From positions 124,407,907-124,471,906 of the forward strand of contig NC_092861.1 of assembly GCF_032062135.1 (NCBI RefSeq): a stretch of DNA of 64,000 nucleotides, written 5' to 3'. Position numbers and translations under genes: made by a program. Of the stretch, positions 34,841 to 48,696 are shown in pieces; positions within the stretch are counted from its first letter, which is position 1, and every line of letters starts with the position of its first letter. The notes under the pieces are model-generated. The model did no database searches. It was not told the origin of the DNA and saw only the letters and a list, made by a program, of their open reading frames with translations. This DNA comes from Pyxicephalus adspersus (taxonomy: Eukaryota; Chordata; Amphibia; Anura; Pyxicephalidae).

Positions 34841-37003
34841 TAAATGAACAGTCATTACTCCATGGTACATCTACCTCACTGCTAGATGTCAGCAAATTCC
34901 GTTGATTAATTCAACATTAATTCAACCCCTGATATGGAGGTATTCCTGACATTTCCAGAACACTGATCCAGCACATAAAATGGTTACCTCAATTGTAAAT
35001 GTGCAATAGATATTTCTTAAAGTATGTAGGCTGTCACTGCTGAACTTCCAAAAATGCTGGTTGCCTGGCTGTCATGGTGCTCTATGGGTTGCAATACAGA
35101 TCCGTGATAAATATAAAGATCAAGTGTTCTGATAATACTTGCTACATATTTTCTCTCCTAAAATAAACCAAAGCAGGGACAGGGAAGAAACATATTAATA
35201 GCAAATTAGGTTAGATTTGTTGTAGCATATTGCAAAAATGTACATTTAATTCTTTGTTGTCACAATGCACAGGAATGCACAATCTATTCATTTAAATACA
35301 CCATTACAGTAGTGAACAATTCATCAGTCATACACTGCAATATTTTGTGCTGTATAGTTTTTAAAAAAGTTCTTTTGTTATTGCATTACAGTATGCTATC
35401 TTTAAAAAGTGCACCATGATGTATGATAATATGTTGCAATAACACATGTGCATTATCATATATATCAATGCATTGGATAAATGGGCCCCAACAAACATAT
35501 TTCTGAAAATACTAATAATTTACTTCTCCCCTTCTTAACTGCTATCGGCAAATGTCTGATTTTGATATTATGTTAGGGATTACAAATATTATACATTTAA
35601 AAAATACCATTTATACTATATACTAGATAACTGTTTTAAATTATTACTTTCTCCCAAAATCTTACATTGTTTTGCAAACTTTTTTGGTGGCAGCAAGTTG
35701 CTGCTTTTTTGCATAGTATCTCAGGGGTTAAACCGATGCATTAGGGGGATCAGGTGTGAGAGTTGTGTTGGGTGTGTTAGGTTCAGTACAGACAATCAAA
35801 CCACAGGGAAAAGCATGGGAAGTCTTCCGGTCCTGTAAGTAAAATATTATTGCCATGTTGCCAACTTTATATGCATGAGCACATTGGAAAACAAATTCTT
35901 ATCTGCTAAAGATCCATGATTTGACCCTAATAACATTTTCTGTATCTAATACATACACATTTTCTTCCATACACATACAGGTATGTTATTAACATTAAGC
36001 AAAAAGTCAACTGGCTATTTTATAATGATTGACTTTTAGACCCATACATCCCACTAGTAATAGGCAATATTTTGTTTACCTATATAGCAAACCTTCTACT
36101 CATGTCACATTCAATGGTATCCTATTCAGTGGCCATGTTGTATATATTCTTTTGTCACCAGTTCCCACATTGCTATATAGTCACAGTTCCATCTATTACA
36201 ATACAGCAATAGGACATCCAATAAATGTTTTCCCATACTGAGTTTCTAATTTAAATGGTAATTTTATTTTTTAGTGTTTGTGCATACAGTTAAACTTTGT
36301 TTGTGGTTCTCTTAAATTCTACAACAGGTATATGAGATATAAAGACCCACAGATCTAAAGTAATGGAGACCCAAAATTCCCTAAATTTTGTGTATTTGAC
36401 TAAACTTTAAAGGTAACTCTTAGTTCTTAACTTTGGAATATTAGGTGAATGATGAAACACTCTTCCTTGTTGCTTTGCACAAATGACAATGATTATTTGA
36501 TTAGTCACTGGGATTTTACATATTGGCCAACATATAAACTATAGTTCTTCCCATTGTTTGCAAAATTTTCAGTGTTTACATTATGGATCACATTTATATA
36601 ACAGACATGCTGATCGCCGGAGCATGTAATATCTGTAGAATTAGGGGTACTACTAGGTATACCCCATTCATAAATGTGTCAACCATTTCCCATTAAGGTT
36701 TACTACTAGTGCAGCATTTATAGGGGAGAGATCAGCATAGCCCCCACATTACAGATAGCATTCCATACTTTAGTGGTGGTGACTACTATAGGCTACATTG
36801 AAAATTAGTAGTGCTTGTTTCAACCCCGCTGATCACCACTTTAAAAATTACATATCCTATACATAACTGAACTAAATATGGTGATCAAATACTCCATTGA
36901 AATGAATAAAGTTTGTGATACCCACTTTAGTAAATTTGTTAGGGCTTTTAAAGCACTGATTATCTCTATACAAAATCCGATTGCCTTTTTTATAAGTCTG
37001 GGG
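34841..37003. other. AT-rich noncoding DNA
   Basis: No supported gene. No repeat terminus recognised. Confidence 0.4.
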
Positions 37004-37953
37004 CAGGGGTCAGCAACCTTTACTATCAAAAGAGCCATTTTGCCTCCTCTTCCACTAAAGAAAAATAGTCTGGAGCCGCAAAACATAACANNNNNNNNNN
37101 NNNNNNNNNNNNNNNNNNNNNNNNNNNNNNNNNNNNNNNNNNNNNNNNNNNNNNNNNNNNNNNNNNNNNNNNNNNNNNNNNNNNNNNNNNNNNNNNNNNN
37201 NNNNNNNNNNNNNNNNNNNNNNNNNNNNNNNNNNNNNNNNNNNNNNNNNNNNNNNNNNNNNNNNNNNNNNNNNNNNNNNNNNNNNNNNNNNNNNNNNNNN
37301 NNNNNNNNNNNNNNNNNNNNNNNNNNNNNNNNNNNNNNNNNNNNNNNNNNNNNNNNNNNNNNNNNNNNNNNNNNNNNNNNNNNNNNNNNNNNNNNNNNNN
37401 NNNNNNNNNNNNNNNNNNNNNNNNNNNNNNNNNNNNNNNNNNNNNNNNNNNNNNNNNNNNNNNNNNNNNNNNNNNNNNNNNNNNNNNNNNNNNNNNNNNN
37501 NNNNNNNNNNNNNNNNNNNNNNNNNNNNNNNNNNNNNNNNNNNNNNNNNNNNNNNNNNNNNNNNNNNNNNNNNNNNNNNNNNNNNNNNNNNNNNNNNNNN
37601 NNNNNNNNNNNNNNNNNNNNNNNNNNNNNNNNNNNNNNNNNNNNNNNNNNNNNNNNNNNNNNNNNNNNNNNNNNNNNNNNNNNNNNNNNNNNNNNNNNNN
37701 NNNNNNNNNNNNNNNNNNNNNNNNNNNNNNNNNNNNNNNNNNNNNNNNNNNNNNNNNNNNNNNNNNNNNGTAGATTTATTTCACTGGTAGATTTTTTTCA
37801 TTAGAACACCGGATAGGGAATCCCCCTCCTCCGCAGTGTCTTGGGAGGAAGGGGATCCCCCATCAGAGATCTCCCCGCGGCAGCCGAAGGGAGCCACAAC
37901 AAGGAGGCTGAAAAGCCGCATGCCGCTCCAGAGCCGCAGGTTGCAGACCCCTG
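37004..37953. mobile_element. hAT-like element with perfect 8-bp duplication, gapped
   Basis: The termini are CAGGGGTCAGCAACCTTTAC and CCGCAGGTTGCAGACCCCTG. Flanks at 36996-37003 and 37954-37961 are both GTCTGGGG. The visible interior is noncoding and GC-rich on the right. The gap at 37091-37769 hides most of it, so a coding interior cannot be excluded. Confidence 0.88.
37091..37769. other. Assembly gap (679 N) within the hAT-like element
   Basis: Undetermined bases. A 308-codon frame through it is an artefact. Confidence 1.
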
Positions 37954-38498
37954 GTCTGGGGTATAAAAGTGGCAACCATATTTTAAAACATTGTGAACAA
38001 ATAAGCGGTGTTCTGATATCCAATCACCATTTTTTTATAAATAGACTTTTATATGGTCAAACATTTGTGAACAACTGACCATGATATAATGGGCTTATTT
38101 GAAATCTCAATGAATCATGAGCATTAAAATGGGTTTTACACAAAGGTTAGGTATGTTACATCACGGGTGAGTTCCAAATACAAATGAATCCATGTAACTA
38201 AGATCATCACAAAATCATCACAAATTTTTGGGTGCCTGCCAGTAAAAGAAAATAATTACAGGTTGGTGAACATGAAGGGGGTGCGTACATTTTCCTTTTT
38301 CAGTTCTGTGATCTAATATCATGATATAAAGGATATTGGCTATATGCCATTTAGTTTTAAAAAGCTAACCTCGTACTATACTTTCCCTTAATTACTGGCA
38401 TATTATAATCTGACTTTTACCACTTTATGTCCAAAACAAGTTATAATTCAAATTTTTTACATTTTAGCTTTTTGTGAAGAACGTTGAGGATCTTCGCA
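37954..38498 (+). other. Upstream region of the CUB/mucin/EGF gene
   Basis: AT-rich sequence without another gene. TTACATTTTAG at 38457-38467 could be a splice acceptor for a noncoding first exon ending upstream, or the region could hold the transcription start. The sequence does not decide. Confidence 0.35.
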
Positions 38499-38603
38499 AT
38501 GATACCATGCTTGCTGGCATGTCAAGTCCTCATGTTCCTTGTGCTTGGAGGACAAATTGATGAAGTTTACCCTAGGAGTATAGGGGACAATCATGTTAAA
38601 CAT
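38499..38603 (+). CDS. Exon 1: start codon and signal peptide
   Basis: The ATG at 38499 opens MIPCLLACQVLMFLVLGGQ, a hydrophobic secretory signal, followed by a short polar stretch. The donor GTGAGT starts at 38604, phase 0. A TTG 15 bases upstream is also in frame, but ATG is preferred. Confidence 0.8.
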
Positions 38604-41600
38604 GTGAGTACATTAGTTTTTTTTCTTATTAGACTGAAAACAAAGGTCAAAAGAATATGTCTAAAAAAATGGGGTAAATTCAGAAAGGGCCTAAATCAAA
38701 TGTGTGCTTTACCCATGCAGGGCCAGACAAAAGGTGATATTAATGGCCCCTTACCAGCAGAACATACATTTCTATTACCGCCTCTAGGAGTGGTGAAATT
38801 AATCTTTGTGTAAGTCTTAAATCTTTCAAGTTGAAGCTTACATTGGGGTGCGGATTCTCTCCCTGTCCCTTTGTGACAATTCTAGAACAAATGCAGGGAG
38901 ATGCAATGTCCAGTGGGAGAATGGAAGTAATATTCCCCTCCATATATTTACCTATAAGTACAAGGTATTATCACAATGAGTAGCATAGGCTGTTGGGTTT
39001 GGGGTACATAAAGTATACCCGTCTCGTTACCCTAAAATAAAATTTAGACAAAGCAATCTACATATGTTTCTTAGTACCCTGCTTGAGTATCCATAAGGAC
39101 GTATATTGTTTGATCAAGGTTTTAACCTACTGAGTCCAAGTACAGCAGGTGACTACTATGCACTAAACACCAACCCCTATGCATTTTACTTTTGTAAAGA
39201 AATGTGAAACACATTCAGAGCAGTAACTTCTCTAGCTCATGGAATAACACTGGTTTTATGTAATTTAGTGTGTAAGTAAAGATTGGGTTTAGGTAATATT
39301 TTTGAAAGAATTCTGTAGACTGCTAATGTTGTTTAATTCTGCAACTGCTAGGTGCCTTACTGCCATACTGATACTGTTGCCCTAATCTGAGGGAGTCAGG
39401 GCTTTAAAAAACCAATGCAGAAGGGCTTTTGTCTTCATTCTGACGTTACTGTTATGTATACTTGTTCTTGTAGGGGGCTTCCTAATTTTGACTGATATTG
39501 TTGTGTAACATATATTTGTTATCTAAATATATATCATTTCCTCAAAGGGAATCAGGGCTATTGAACAGGAAAACCAAGCCTATGTAGGTAAGACTTCAAC
39601 TATTACAATATAACATCAGTTCTTAAAAAACTGTAAAAAAAAAAAACTACAATTAAAGAAAACCTGCCTTCTAATACAGGTAGTCCCCGAGTTAAGGACA
39701 TTGGACATATGAATGACGCCTAGATACAAACAGGGCTTCCCTGATTGCTCGTGTGCAGGACGGAGGCTTGATGGGGGGAGGGGGAGCAGTTTGCATGATT
39801 TGTAGAAGAAGTCTTTTTCTAAACACAGCTGAGGTTGCGGGTGATCTTAGGGGGTTAGCTGTTCTTCAACCTCTTTAACTCTTTAATGACCAGGACAAAC
39901 TCTGCAGTTGTTTCTTTTTGCATATCAAAGCACAGCTTGCTCCAGAAGTTAATGAATGTCTAGGCTGCATAAAGTTTTTTGTTTTTTTTTGCTCTGTGAT
40001 TAACTCACAGTGAGGTTTTTTATACAGTAACTGACACCATGCTGCCTAATATTATGATGAGACAAACATCTGTCCTAATTGCATTTAATAAAATATTGTA
40101 CCTGTTCTGACTTACATACAAATTCAACTTAAGAACAAACCTACAGTCCCTGTCTCGTATGTAACTCGGGGACTAGCTGTACATAAATGAGCTCCATTCA
40201 TATTTATGTGCATGGACTATTGTTTCCTATGGGTAAATATGCCTTTATTGTTTTATTAATGACTAGTTTATACCTGTTAATCCACATATAGCAGTTGCAT
40301 ATTGATTTTGTTTTGTGTTTGTCATGTTGAAAACAACGTTGTCTTTCTGGCCCTAATTGTAAATGCATACGCATACCTGCCTATGTCCATGATTTTACCC
40401 ATGTATATCCTTGCTGCCCCCTAATTTGTGTACTGGGCTGGCAGGATGAATTGGGCGGTTGAGGAGTGGTAAATCAGTGCATGGTGTAAACCTAATCACC
40501 TCATTTTTTTTTTTTATACTTTACTTGCCAGGAGTTTCTTGTTAAGGAGATTTCAATTGTTCACCTAACAATCTCAAACAAAACATTTTTATATTTCCTT
40601 TTTTTAAGTTGTTGGTTACTTTTACTTGTTTTGTTTTCTATCCAGGCTTTTTTTCTTCAGTGCGGGCGTTTGTGGCAGCAAGGAGCTGCCACTTACAGTT
40701 TAGCAAAGATTTTGGCACATTTTCCCCTCCTGTATTTTTGGGGCAAATAGATGTAAATTTATGGTGTAATTGGACCATTTTAGCTGCACCAGGAAAACAA
40801 GTTGTAGTCCACGTTGATGGATTTCATACAAACACAAGCTGTGATGACACTTATGATGACATAATTTTAGAAAGTGTTTCATCCTCTGTTGAAACCACCA
40901 TTGTGTCCTCTTGTTGGAATACGCCTACCATTGTTTTTGCTACTCGGGCTCTGGCAGTCAATGTTGTACTTCTATGGAGGACATTTGCACACACTGGTTC
41001 AAGCAAGTATTTTGAAGGACGATACTACATCTTGGATGATCCTGCTGCCACACTAAATGCTCCATGTAACTGTTCATTACAACCATATATTACTGATACA
41101 GGTGCATCCATGGACTCCGAAAGCCAAACAACAGACGCACATCCACAATATTTTTCTGTGCCTCTGTTGCCAAAATTGCCTAACATTAGTGCTACGGTTT
41201 CTAAAGCTGATCCTTACCGAGAACATGAAGCTGCAACTACTACACCCCAGCCATCTTCACATTTTATTCACTATTTAGCTGCCAGCACTTTTGTAGTTGA
41301 CCAGCTGAAAGATGTTTCAAGCAAAGTAGTACAAATCCCCTCTTCACCAACTGAGGTTTTCCAGCCATCACCCTCACATTCTTCTGTTATGAATGAAGAC
41401 AAACACACTTATATACAGACAATGGAAGACCTAGAGCCAAGTTATGTTGGTCAGTGGGATGATATATCTCCATCAGATTGGATATGGGAAAAAACTGTTT
41501 CCCTTTCTGAGACACCGGGGTTGAGTACAGAATTTACGGAGATTCCTGTGACATCCTATTTTGGCGAAGCTCATGATTTGGAGCCGCATGTTACCCCACA

Positions 41601-44600
41601 TTCTAGCACAACCTATCTTTCTGATAACCCAGTGACAGTGCAATATGATTCCACATATGTTGATAAGCTACATAGGGTTACTCTTGGTATACCCTATTCT
41701 GCAAAACTTCCACAAATGTCACATTTTGTACCATCTCATACTAAGGCTGATGTGACACAGCAATTAACTGATACTAAAAGTATTCATGTTCCCTTAGCCA
41801 CACATAGCAGTGCTTCTCTTTTTGCAGAAATCACTAAAATTTGTAAAATACCATATAAGATATCTCCTGAGACACCAACTGTGGGTGCAACCCACCACTC
41901 AGATAACCCTGATACAAGCATTATCAACATAACTAAATTACCTAAAACCTCACATTTCATTATAGAACACATGTCTAAATCAGTACTAGATTTGTTGAAT
42001 GTAGAATCCCATCTAGTGAAACCTACTTTAGTCCCACCACTACCATCTAATAAAACCGACACCAGTCCGACCAATATTACCGCAATTTCTGAAGATAAGA
42101 AAAGCGTCTTTACAACTGACAGATACGCAACAAATTCCACCATAGTACCTCCTCGTGTTTCTTTATTACAATTTGTGTCCTTACCCGATGAAAAAATTCC
42201 AGCAAGTCAAGGAAAAACATTTGACCTGAAGCCTCTGGCTTTATTACCACCAACCAAGTCCATGACTAAGGACCTCGATAGTCAGACTGACACTAAACCT
42301 CAAGAAAAATCTAAGGTGCTTCAGCCGGTGTCATTGAGCACTAAATCTTCTAAATATAATGTGCAGATTGTTAGGCCTGAAAGTGCTTTCCTGGGATTTC
42401 ATATAAATGTTCCTGACGGCAACTACTCAACAAATGTAACATCAGCTAAAGAGACACTTAGAGGCACATCTCCACAGAAAAAAACTCACGTTTTAGGCCA
42501 AGAGAGGGTTACCAAAGGCACATTGTCTTCCTCTCACCCGCAAGTTTCAGCTAAGCCCAAATTTTTGGATATTTCACTTCAAATACCAGAAAAAGGAAAG
42601 GAGATAGATAACAAGGGATTTTTTTTTTCAAAGACTTTACCAACTGAAGGCTACAAGTCTAAAAATTTGTATACAAAAGTCACAGGATGGATAGATTACT
42701 GGTTGGCAAATCATAGCCTACATGGTTCAGGTCAAGAAAATAAAATAAGCACGATATCTATAACAAGCACAGCCTCCCCATACAAGTCATCCACTACTGC
42801 CCAAGTGAAAGGCTTCCAATTAACTGATCAACCAGATATTAGGCAGGGGCCATGGATACTTTCTCTACCATATTCACCGACTGATAACTTGCACCCATCA
42901 CCAGATGCACTTGATATAAAAAGTACCAAAATGACCACCACTGGCCAAGATAAAAGTACAGCAACAAGTAATGCAAATAATGATCATTTTGATGTGAACC
43001 AAGAAGAAGCTGAACAGCCAAGCAATGATGTCTTCAGTAAGTAGCTAGCAACTATTCTTATTTCTTGGCTACAGCCATTTATCTTTTTCATCAAGAGGGA
43101 TGAGTTTAAAGTTTATTTTAGATTTCTTACTATATTTCTTTACATGCTAGTTAAATGCACTGCAATGATTTAAACTTAAATTTAGATTTTTACCAGTTTC
43201 ACTGTATCATTACTATTATTAATAATAAACAGTATTACGAAGTGCTGTTCTGTAGACACGAAGACTTTCCATGAACTTACCCGGAATTCCCAGACTGAAG
43301 AAAGTAAATGCTGGGGTCCATATCCTTTAATTACATTATCACTTTCATAGGTGTAACTGGAAAGTATGGCAAAGCAGTGAGCCAGCTCCTATCAGAATAA
43401 AGAGGATGGTTCTAATAATGTTCTGTACTTAGGTTTGGAATAAAGTCCTATGAATAATTCTAAGCAGTTTTAGTAATTAAAACCAGAAGATCATTTTCTT
43501 AATAATGATTAAATGACCAATACAATATTTTTTCAGACATTTGCATATTGTTTGTGATATTCATGTTACTTTTAAAATCAGTAAATAGGCAAACTGTAAT
43601 AAAGTCCTCCCTGCAAGGAAAATAAAATAATACTTACCTGTCCTGCTACTTGTGACCTTCAACTTCTGGAAATTTTAGATGCTAGGTGGTTTATTTAACT
43701 GATACTGAACAGTATCACTACCTTGAACTTCCGATGGTTCTGCAAAATTTTGGCGAACCGATCTTGCGAAACCATCGCAACATTGAGGAAATTATAACAG
43801 GATGATTCACAGGGGATTCACAGGATTCTCTGGGAATCCTCCTGTTTGCAATCCTCGGGGCACTGGAGGTTAATTAACCTCTAGTGCCCGGGGATCGCAG
43901 TGGAACTGCAGAAGAACTCTCAATGGAGATTCTCAGAGATGCAATCATTCTTGCAGCCCTGGGAATCCTGTTTGTGATCCTCGGCACTGGAGGTTAAATG
44001 GGGACAAGTTTCCCCATTCAGAACCTCTAGTGCTCCCTGATTGGCTGAGGAAAGCTTTCCTCAGCCACTCAGAGAGCGCTAGAGGTTTTGATTGGGGAAA
44101 CTTGTAACCCATTTAACATCTAGTGCCAGGGATCGGACATTGAGCTGATCAATTAATGCAGCCGGCCCATTAAAAAAAAAAAAATCGTGCTTGATCACCA
44201 AATTTACACCAGCCAAATTTACACCAATTACAATTTCGGTAAGTGAGAACAGCCGAATTCACAGTGAGATCGAGTTTAAAAAACTCGCTTGTTCATCCCT
44301 AATCACTACTGTGTCTTTTAGTGGTACAGGACAGGAAGAAACCACCACAAAGCTACAAGAAATTTCACACTCATCAGTTGGATAGATGTAGGAGAATCTT
44401 TGCTCTTTAATGAATTAATGAATGTGGCCCTTGTGGATGACGGGTTGGCGTGTAGAAATGATTTACTCTGCAAAAATACTTTTTTTTTATTTTAGCAACA
44501 TAGATGCATGAAGTTCTTTACCATTTTCTATGACATGATTGTATCTTTTTTTCTTGTTCCTCTTTGCTAGATATATCTAGAAATCAGACAGAACTCCTAT

Positions 44601-47600
44601 TTCCTCATTATCCTGGAGGTAAGGTGTTTATGATGTAAGTATAGTATCAGCTATGATGTAAGGTTGTTCAATCAGGTTTGTTCACAGAAGCAATTTAGTT
44701 TAGCCTACAATGTAAAAGATAAAAACCTTTTCAGAAATGTATGGCACCCAGTGACAGGTTTTATGTAACAGGTTATTTTTTTTATGACCTGGAAAATTTT
44801 TTTTTTCTTTTATATTACAAACTGTTACTGTTCTTTGAGCTTTGTGTTTTAAATTAATATGTAAACAAGTATGTAACATTTTATAATGAAAATTATTTAG
44901 TAATGGATTAAACAAACAAAAAAAAATGTCCACTATACTGAGACATTTCCTAAAAAGAAGTAGGACTTTTAGAAAGAGAGCTCCTCGGCAGCACCTCCAT
45001 AGGTTTTTAGAATAGGTTTCCTTGACTGTTACAATGTAAATTAGAATTTGATATCGGGTCAAAATGATTTAGCTACTTAATATTAAAAACATAAAAAATG
45101 TAAAAAAAAACATAAACATAATACAGCTAATAAGAAACTAATCGTGGCACATGAACAGGACCAGGATAGTCAATTAAGCTTTTGTAAACCCCAGGAGTCA
45201 TTCAGTTCCTATTAACTTTTAAAATGGCCAAAATCCTTATTAATTTTCCCTTTCCTTTTGGCTTTATTATAATTTGCCAAAATCTCCAAAGTTGAATATA
45301 AAAATGGGATATTTTTTCCTTCTTATGTATTTGACAAAAAAACTATAATCCTTGTTTTTTTTTTGTAAAAGTGTATTGGTAAGACAGTAGAAAGAGCAAT
45401 GACGTACAAACTCAATATTTCCAAGCAGTAACTATCTCTTACCTGATATGAAAATCAGGAAACTGCTTGCTGGTGGATTGCTGCACTTTGTACACCATCA
45501 GTGCTTTTACTGTATACTATATATATATATATAATATATAGATCGATATATTTTTATCATACAAGACAGAGACACTCATAGAACATCCTTTTAGAATCCT
45601 GATTCAGTCTTAGTAATGATTGACCATGCTGTGCTGTATGTACCATAACGGTACCTATTGACCTGAGCCTGGGGTGGCACCAACCTTCAACAGCTACAAA
45701 TTTTTGAAACTTTTCTACTTTTGTTTTTGTCATATGGCCACCGCTGGACATTTGTGGCTTAATTTAGTAAAAGGAAAAAAAAATATTTAGATGGAACGAA
45801 GATGCAGAAAAAAGCAGTTTTAACACCATTGTTCTAGAAAGTTAGTAAAATACCTGGTATCGCCCTCCTGTAATCACATACATCACAACACCCTGTGTTA
45901 CCAATCAACAGTATTAACAAGTTCACAGGTACCTGTATGTGTTGAGCTTTGCTAAAATTGGTAAATTGCTCATTACATAATTTTTTTTTTTTTTGCTTTA
46001 ACCTAAAGTGTTTATAAACCGTAAAATTCAGCTTTTCTTGTTTGCAACCTTACAGTTCCTATTCAATATACAGTTGAAAGCATGTTGTTATATTTGTCCT
46101 GGACTGTCTTGTGTTTTGTGTTCACTCAAGGAGGGGAGTTATACCACCCAGATCTTTTCTACAAAATAATGGGACTTTAATGGGTGGGTATGAGTAGTTT
46201 AGCAAAAAAAAAAATAAAAACTGGGCAGAGCTGACAACATTCAGACCCAAAAATGCTGTGTGTTGTCAGCTCACAAAACAACTTAAAGGCTAAATGCATT
46301 TATCGCAAATCTATAAGTATTTATCTGTGCTTTGCAGGGTCTGAAGATTATGTTGCATATTGCATGATGTACATGTGTTTTATTTATTTTCTCCTGGCAT
46401 ATACTTTAATTTCAAAACAGATTCCTTATTTAAGATTACAGCTGAAATTCAGCACCAGCATGTAAGACTGAAGGAATGGCAAAACGAACTTGCAGAGGTT
46501 GCTAGAACAAAGGTAAAAAGAATCCTGAGTGCTGTTGAAGACCAATTTTATCCATGACAATATACAATGATAACACATATATGATATGATATGTGATTTT
46601 ATTTTTTAATTTTTAAGATTACAGAAAAAATGACTTATATTCCAAGTGACGTAATCTACCTTATTCTAAAGAACATCACAATGTAAGTTACAGTATACAA
46701 ATGTGTAATATATACAAGACAGATGTATGAACCATAAGGGTGTATATAAAAAAAACATCTTTTTAAGAAGGGGGAATGTTTAAATATTTCCTTGTATAAG
46801 TTGGAATGCTCTTTAAGTATTGTGGACTGGCTTCATCAGGGTCCTATCTCTGATAGCTGGGTGTATAAGGTAAAGGATGACCAATTTTCATTAAGATCTA
46901 CTGAAATTCATATTTTTCTGAGTGTATGTAAAGGGAAATAAACTTTTAAATGATCAATTCTATAATTTACACAGGACAAATCCTAAAAATCTAACCCTGA
47001 CTTTCTGGTTACATCTGCGACTTGGAGGAAAGGGAATGGGAAACTTCATAAGGAATCAAGTGAAGACACTGGAGGGCCAGCTCATCGGGACAGTTGGTGC
47101 AACGTTGGTGTCACTTTCAGTTAAAGGTAATGAGATTATATAAAGTTTGTCATCTGCAATCTAATTCCGTATTTTACAGGCAGAATAATTATAAAAAATG
47201 TTATACTGTACAGCTTTTTGAGTGGATAGATATGTTTATTTAGTAATGTTCCATTTATTAAGGACTCCCTATAATATTCTTCATAGGCTGCCTAATGGTT
47301 GGGTAATTGAAATTTTTGCACCCCCAAATTTTGTTTAAAAACCTAAACTATATCTGCATGGAGTTCTGGAGTCTAAACGCCTTCACTAAATCAATCCCAA
47401 CGTGCTCACACTGTATAAGTGCACCTGAAATGAATATCTGGATGAATAGTAGGCTGTGCCCTTACTCCTCCAGCAGTACAGTTCTATTATACATAAAGTA
47501 CACAATACACTATTCTACCAATATAATTGTACAAACAGCAACAATAAGGACTCAGCAGTCATGTTTGCAGTTAAGGAACTTTAATTGTATGTGGGATTTT

Positions 47601-48659
47601 GTTATTGACCGCAACACCTTGTGTTCTGCACCTGATAGTCCTGCCAGCCTAGTCCATGGCTAATGTTGGCTTTGCCCATATCCAGCCCTTAGCATACAGA
47701 TATTGTTGGAAAAGAGCTGGGGAAGTTACTTATGCATGTTGTTATAATTTGTTATTTATCCATGAACACTGCAGTTATATAGTCTATTATACACCTCTGG
47801 GCAGCACAGTGGTTTAAAGGTAAGTTCTCTGGCCCTACAGCTCTAGGTTCGAATCCTGACCAGGAAACTATCTGCATGGAGTTTGCATGTCCCCCTTGTG
47901 TTTGCGTGGGTTTCTTCCGGGTACTCCAGTTTCCTCCCACATCCCATACCAGTTAGGTTATTTGGCTTCCCCCCAAAAAATTGACCTTAGACCAGGGGTG
48001 TCAAATTCAAATACACAGTGGGCCAAAATAAAAACTTAGACAAGGTTGCGGGCCTTGTCTTAAAACTTGTCTTGAAACTGAAATAGCACCGATAAAACAG
48101 TCCAATGCGGGGCTTCATGTTATGAGTGTCTGGAACTCCCTCTTCACTGAAATACCACAGCTACTACAATTCCCTGCGTCTATAAAACAGTCCAATGCGG
48201 GACCACGCATAGGCAGAGAGCCCGCTGGTCTATAGAGGCGAGTGATGGCTGGAATTGTAGTAGCCGCGCTATTTCAATGCAGCGGCGGCCAGCTGAAGTT
48301 CATATTTGGGATTCCTTTAGGGGCCAGAAAAAAAGGATGTTGCGGGCCAGATTTGGACACCCCTGCATTAGACTGTATTAAAGACATATCACTGAGGACT
48401 TTAGATTGTGAGCCCCTTTGAGGGACAGCTAATGAAATGACTATGGAGTTTGTACAGCGCTGTGTAATGTGATGGTGCAATATAAATACTGTGTAATAAT
48501 AATATAATTTATATTATTAATATTAATACAATGACAAAGGTTACATGCCATAACTTAACATGCTTTGCTTAACTGAAACTCTAGTGACACCTGCTGGTTA
48601 AATGTGGTATATATTCAATCTTAAAATATATTTGGATACTGGGATTTACATTAACACAT

Positions 48660-48696
<37 letters not shown>

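Larger units (their letters stand above)
43037..44570 (+). other. Intron 3, remaining content
   Basis: Apart from the palindromes, it holds AT-rich sequence and a diverged repeat block at ~43720-44320 with recurring GGGATTCACAGG/GGGAATCCT text. No exon-like frame compatible with both neighbours was found. Confidence 0.5.

Noticed and set aside
36878..37804. 308-codon frame across the third gap
   Set aside because: Artefact of N; real sequence at both edges is hAT terminus.
40609..40645. Upstream extension of the exon 3 frame (MLVTFTCF...)
   Set aside because: It begins at a TTG inside intron 2, before the acceptor. The signal peptide is supplied by exon 1 instead.
44043..44066. Possible operator-like site at the palindrome centre
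   Set aside because: The symmetry continues for 123 bases, so it is a fold-back structure rather than a short protein-binding site.
46338..46465. Alternative exon after TTTGCAG at 46337
   Set aside because: The acceptor looks strong and the phase joins, but the frame reaches a stop before the donor at 46513. Starting at 46421 keeps the SEA-like frame open.
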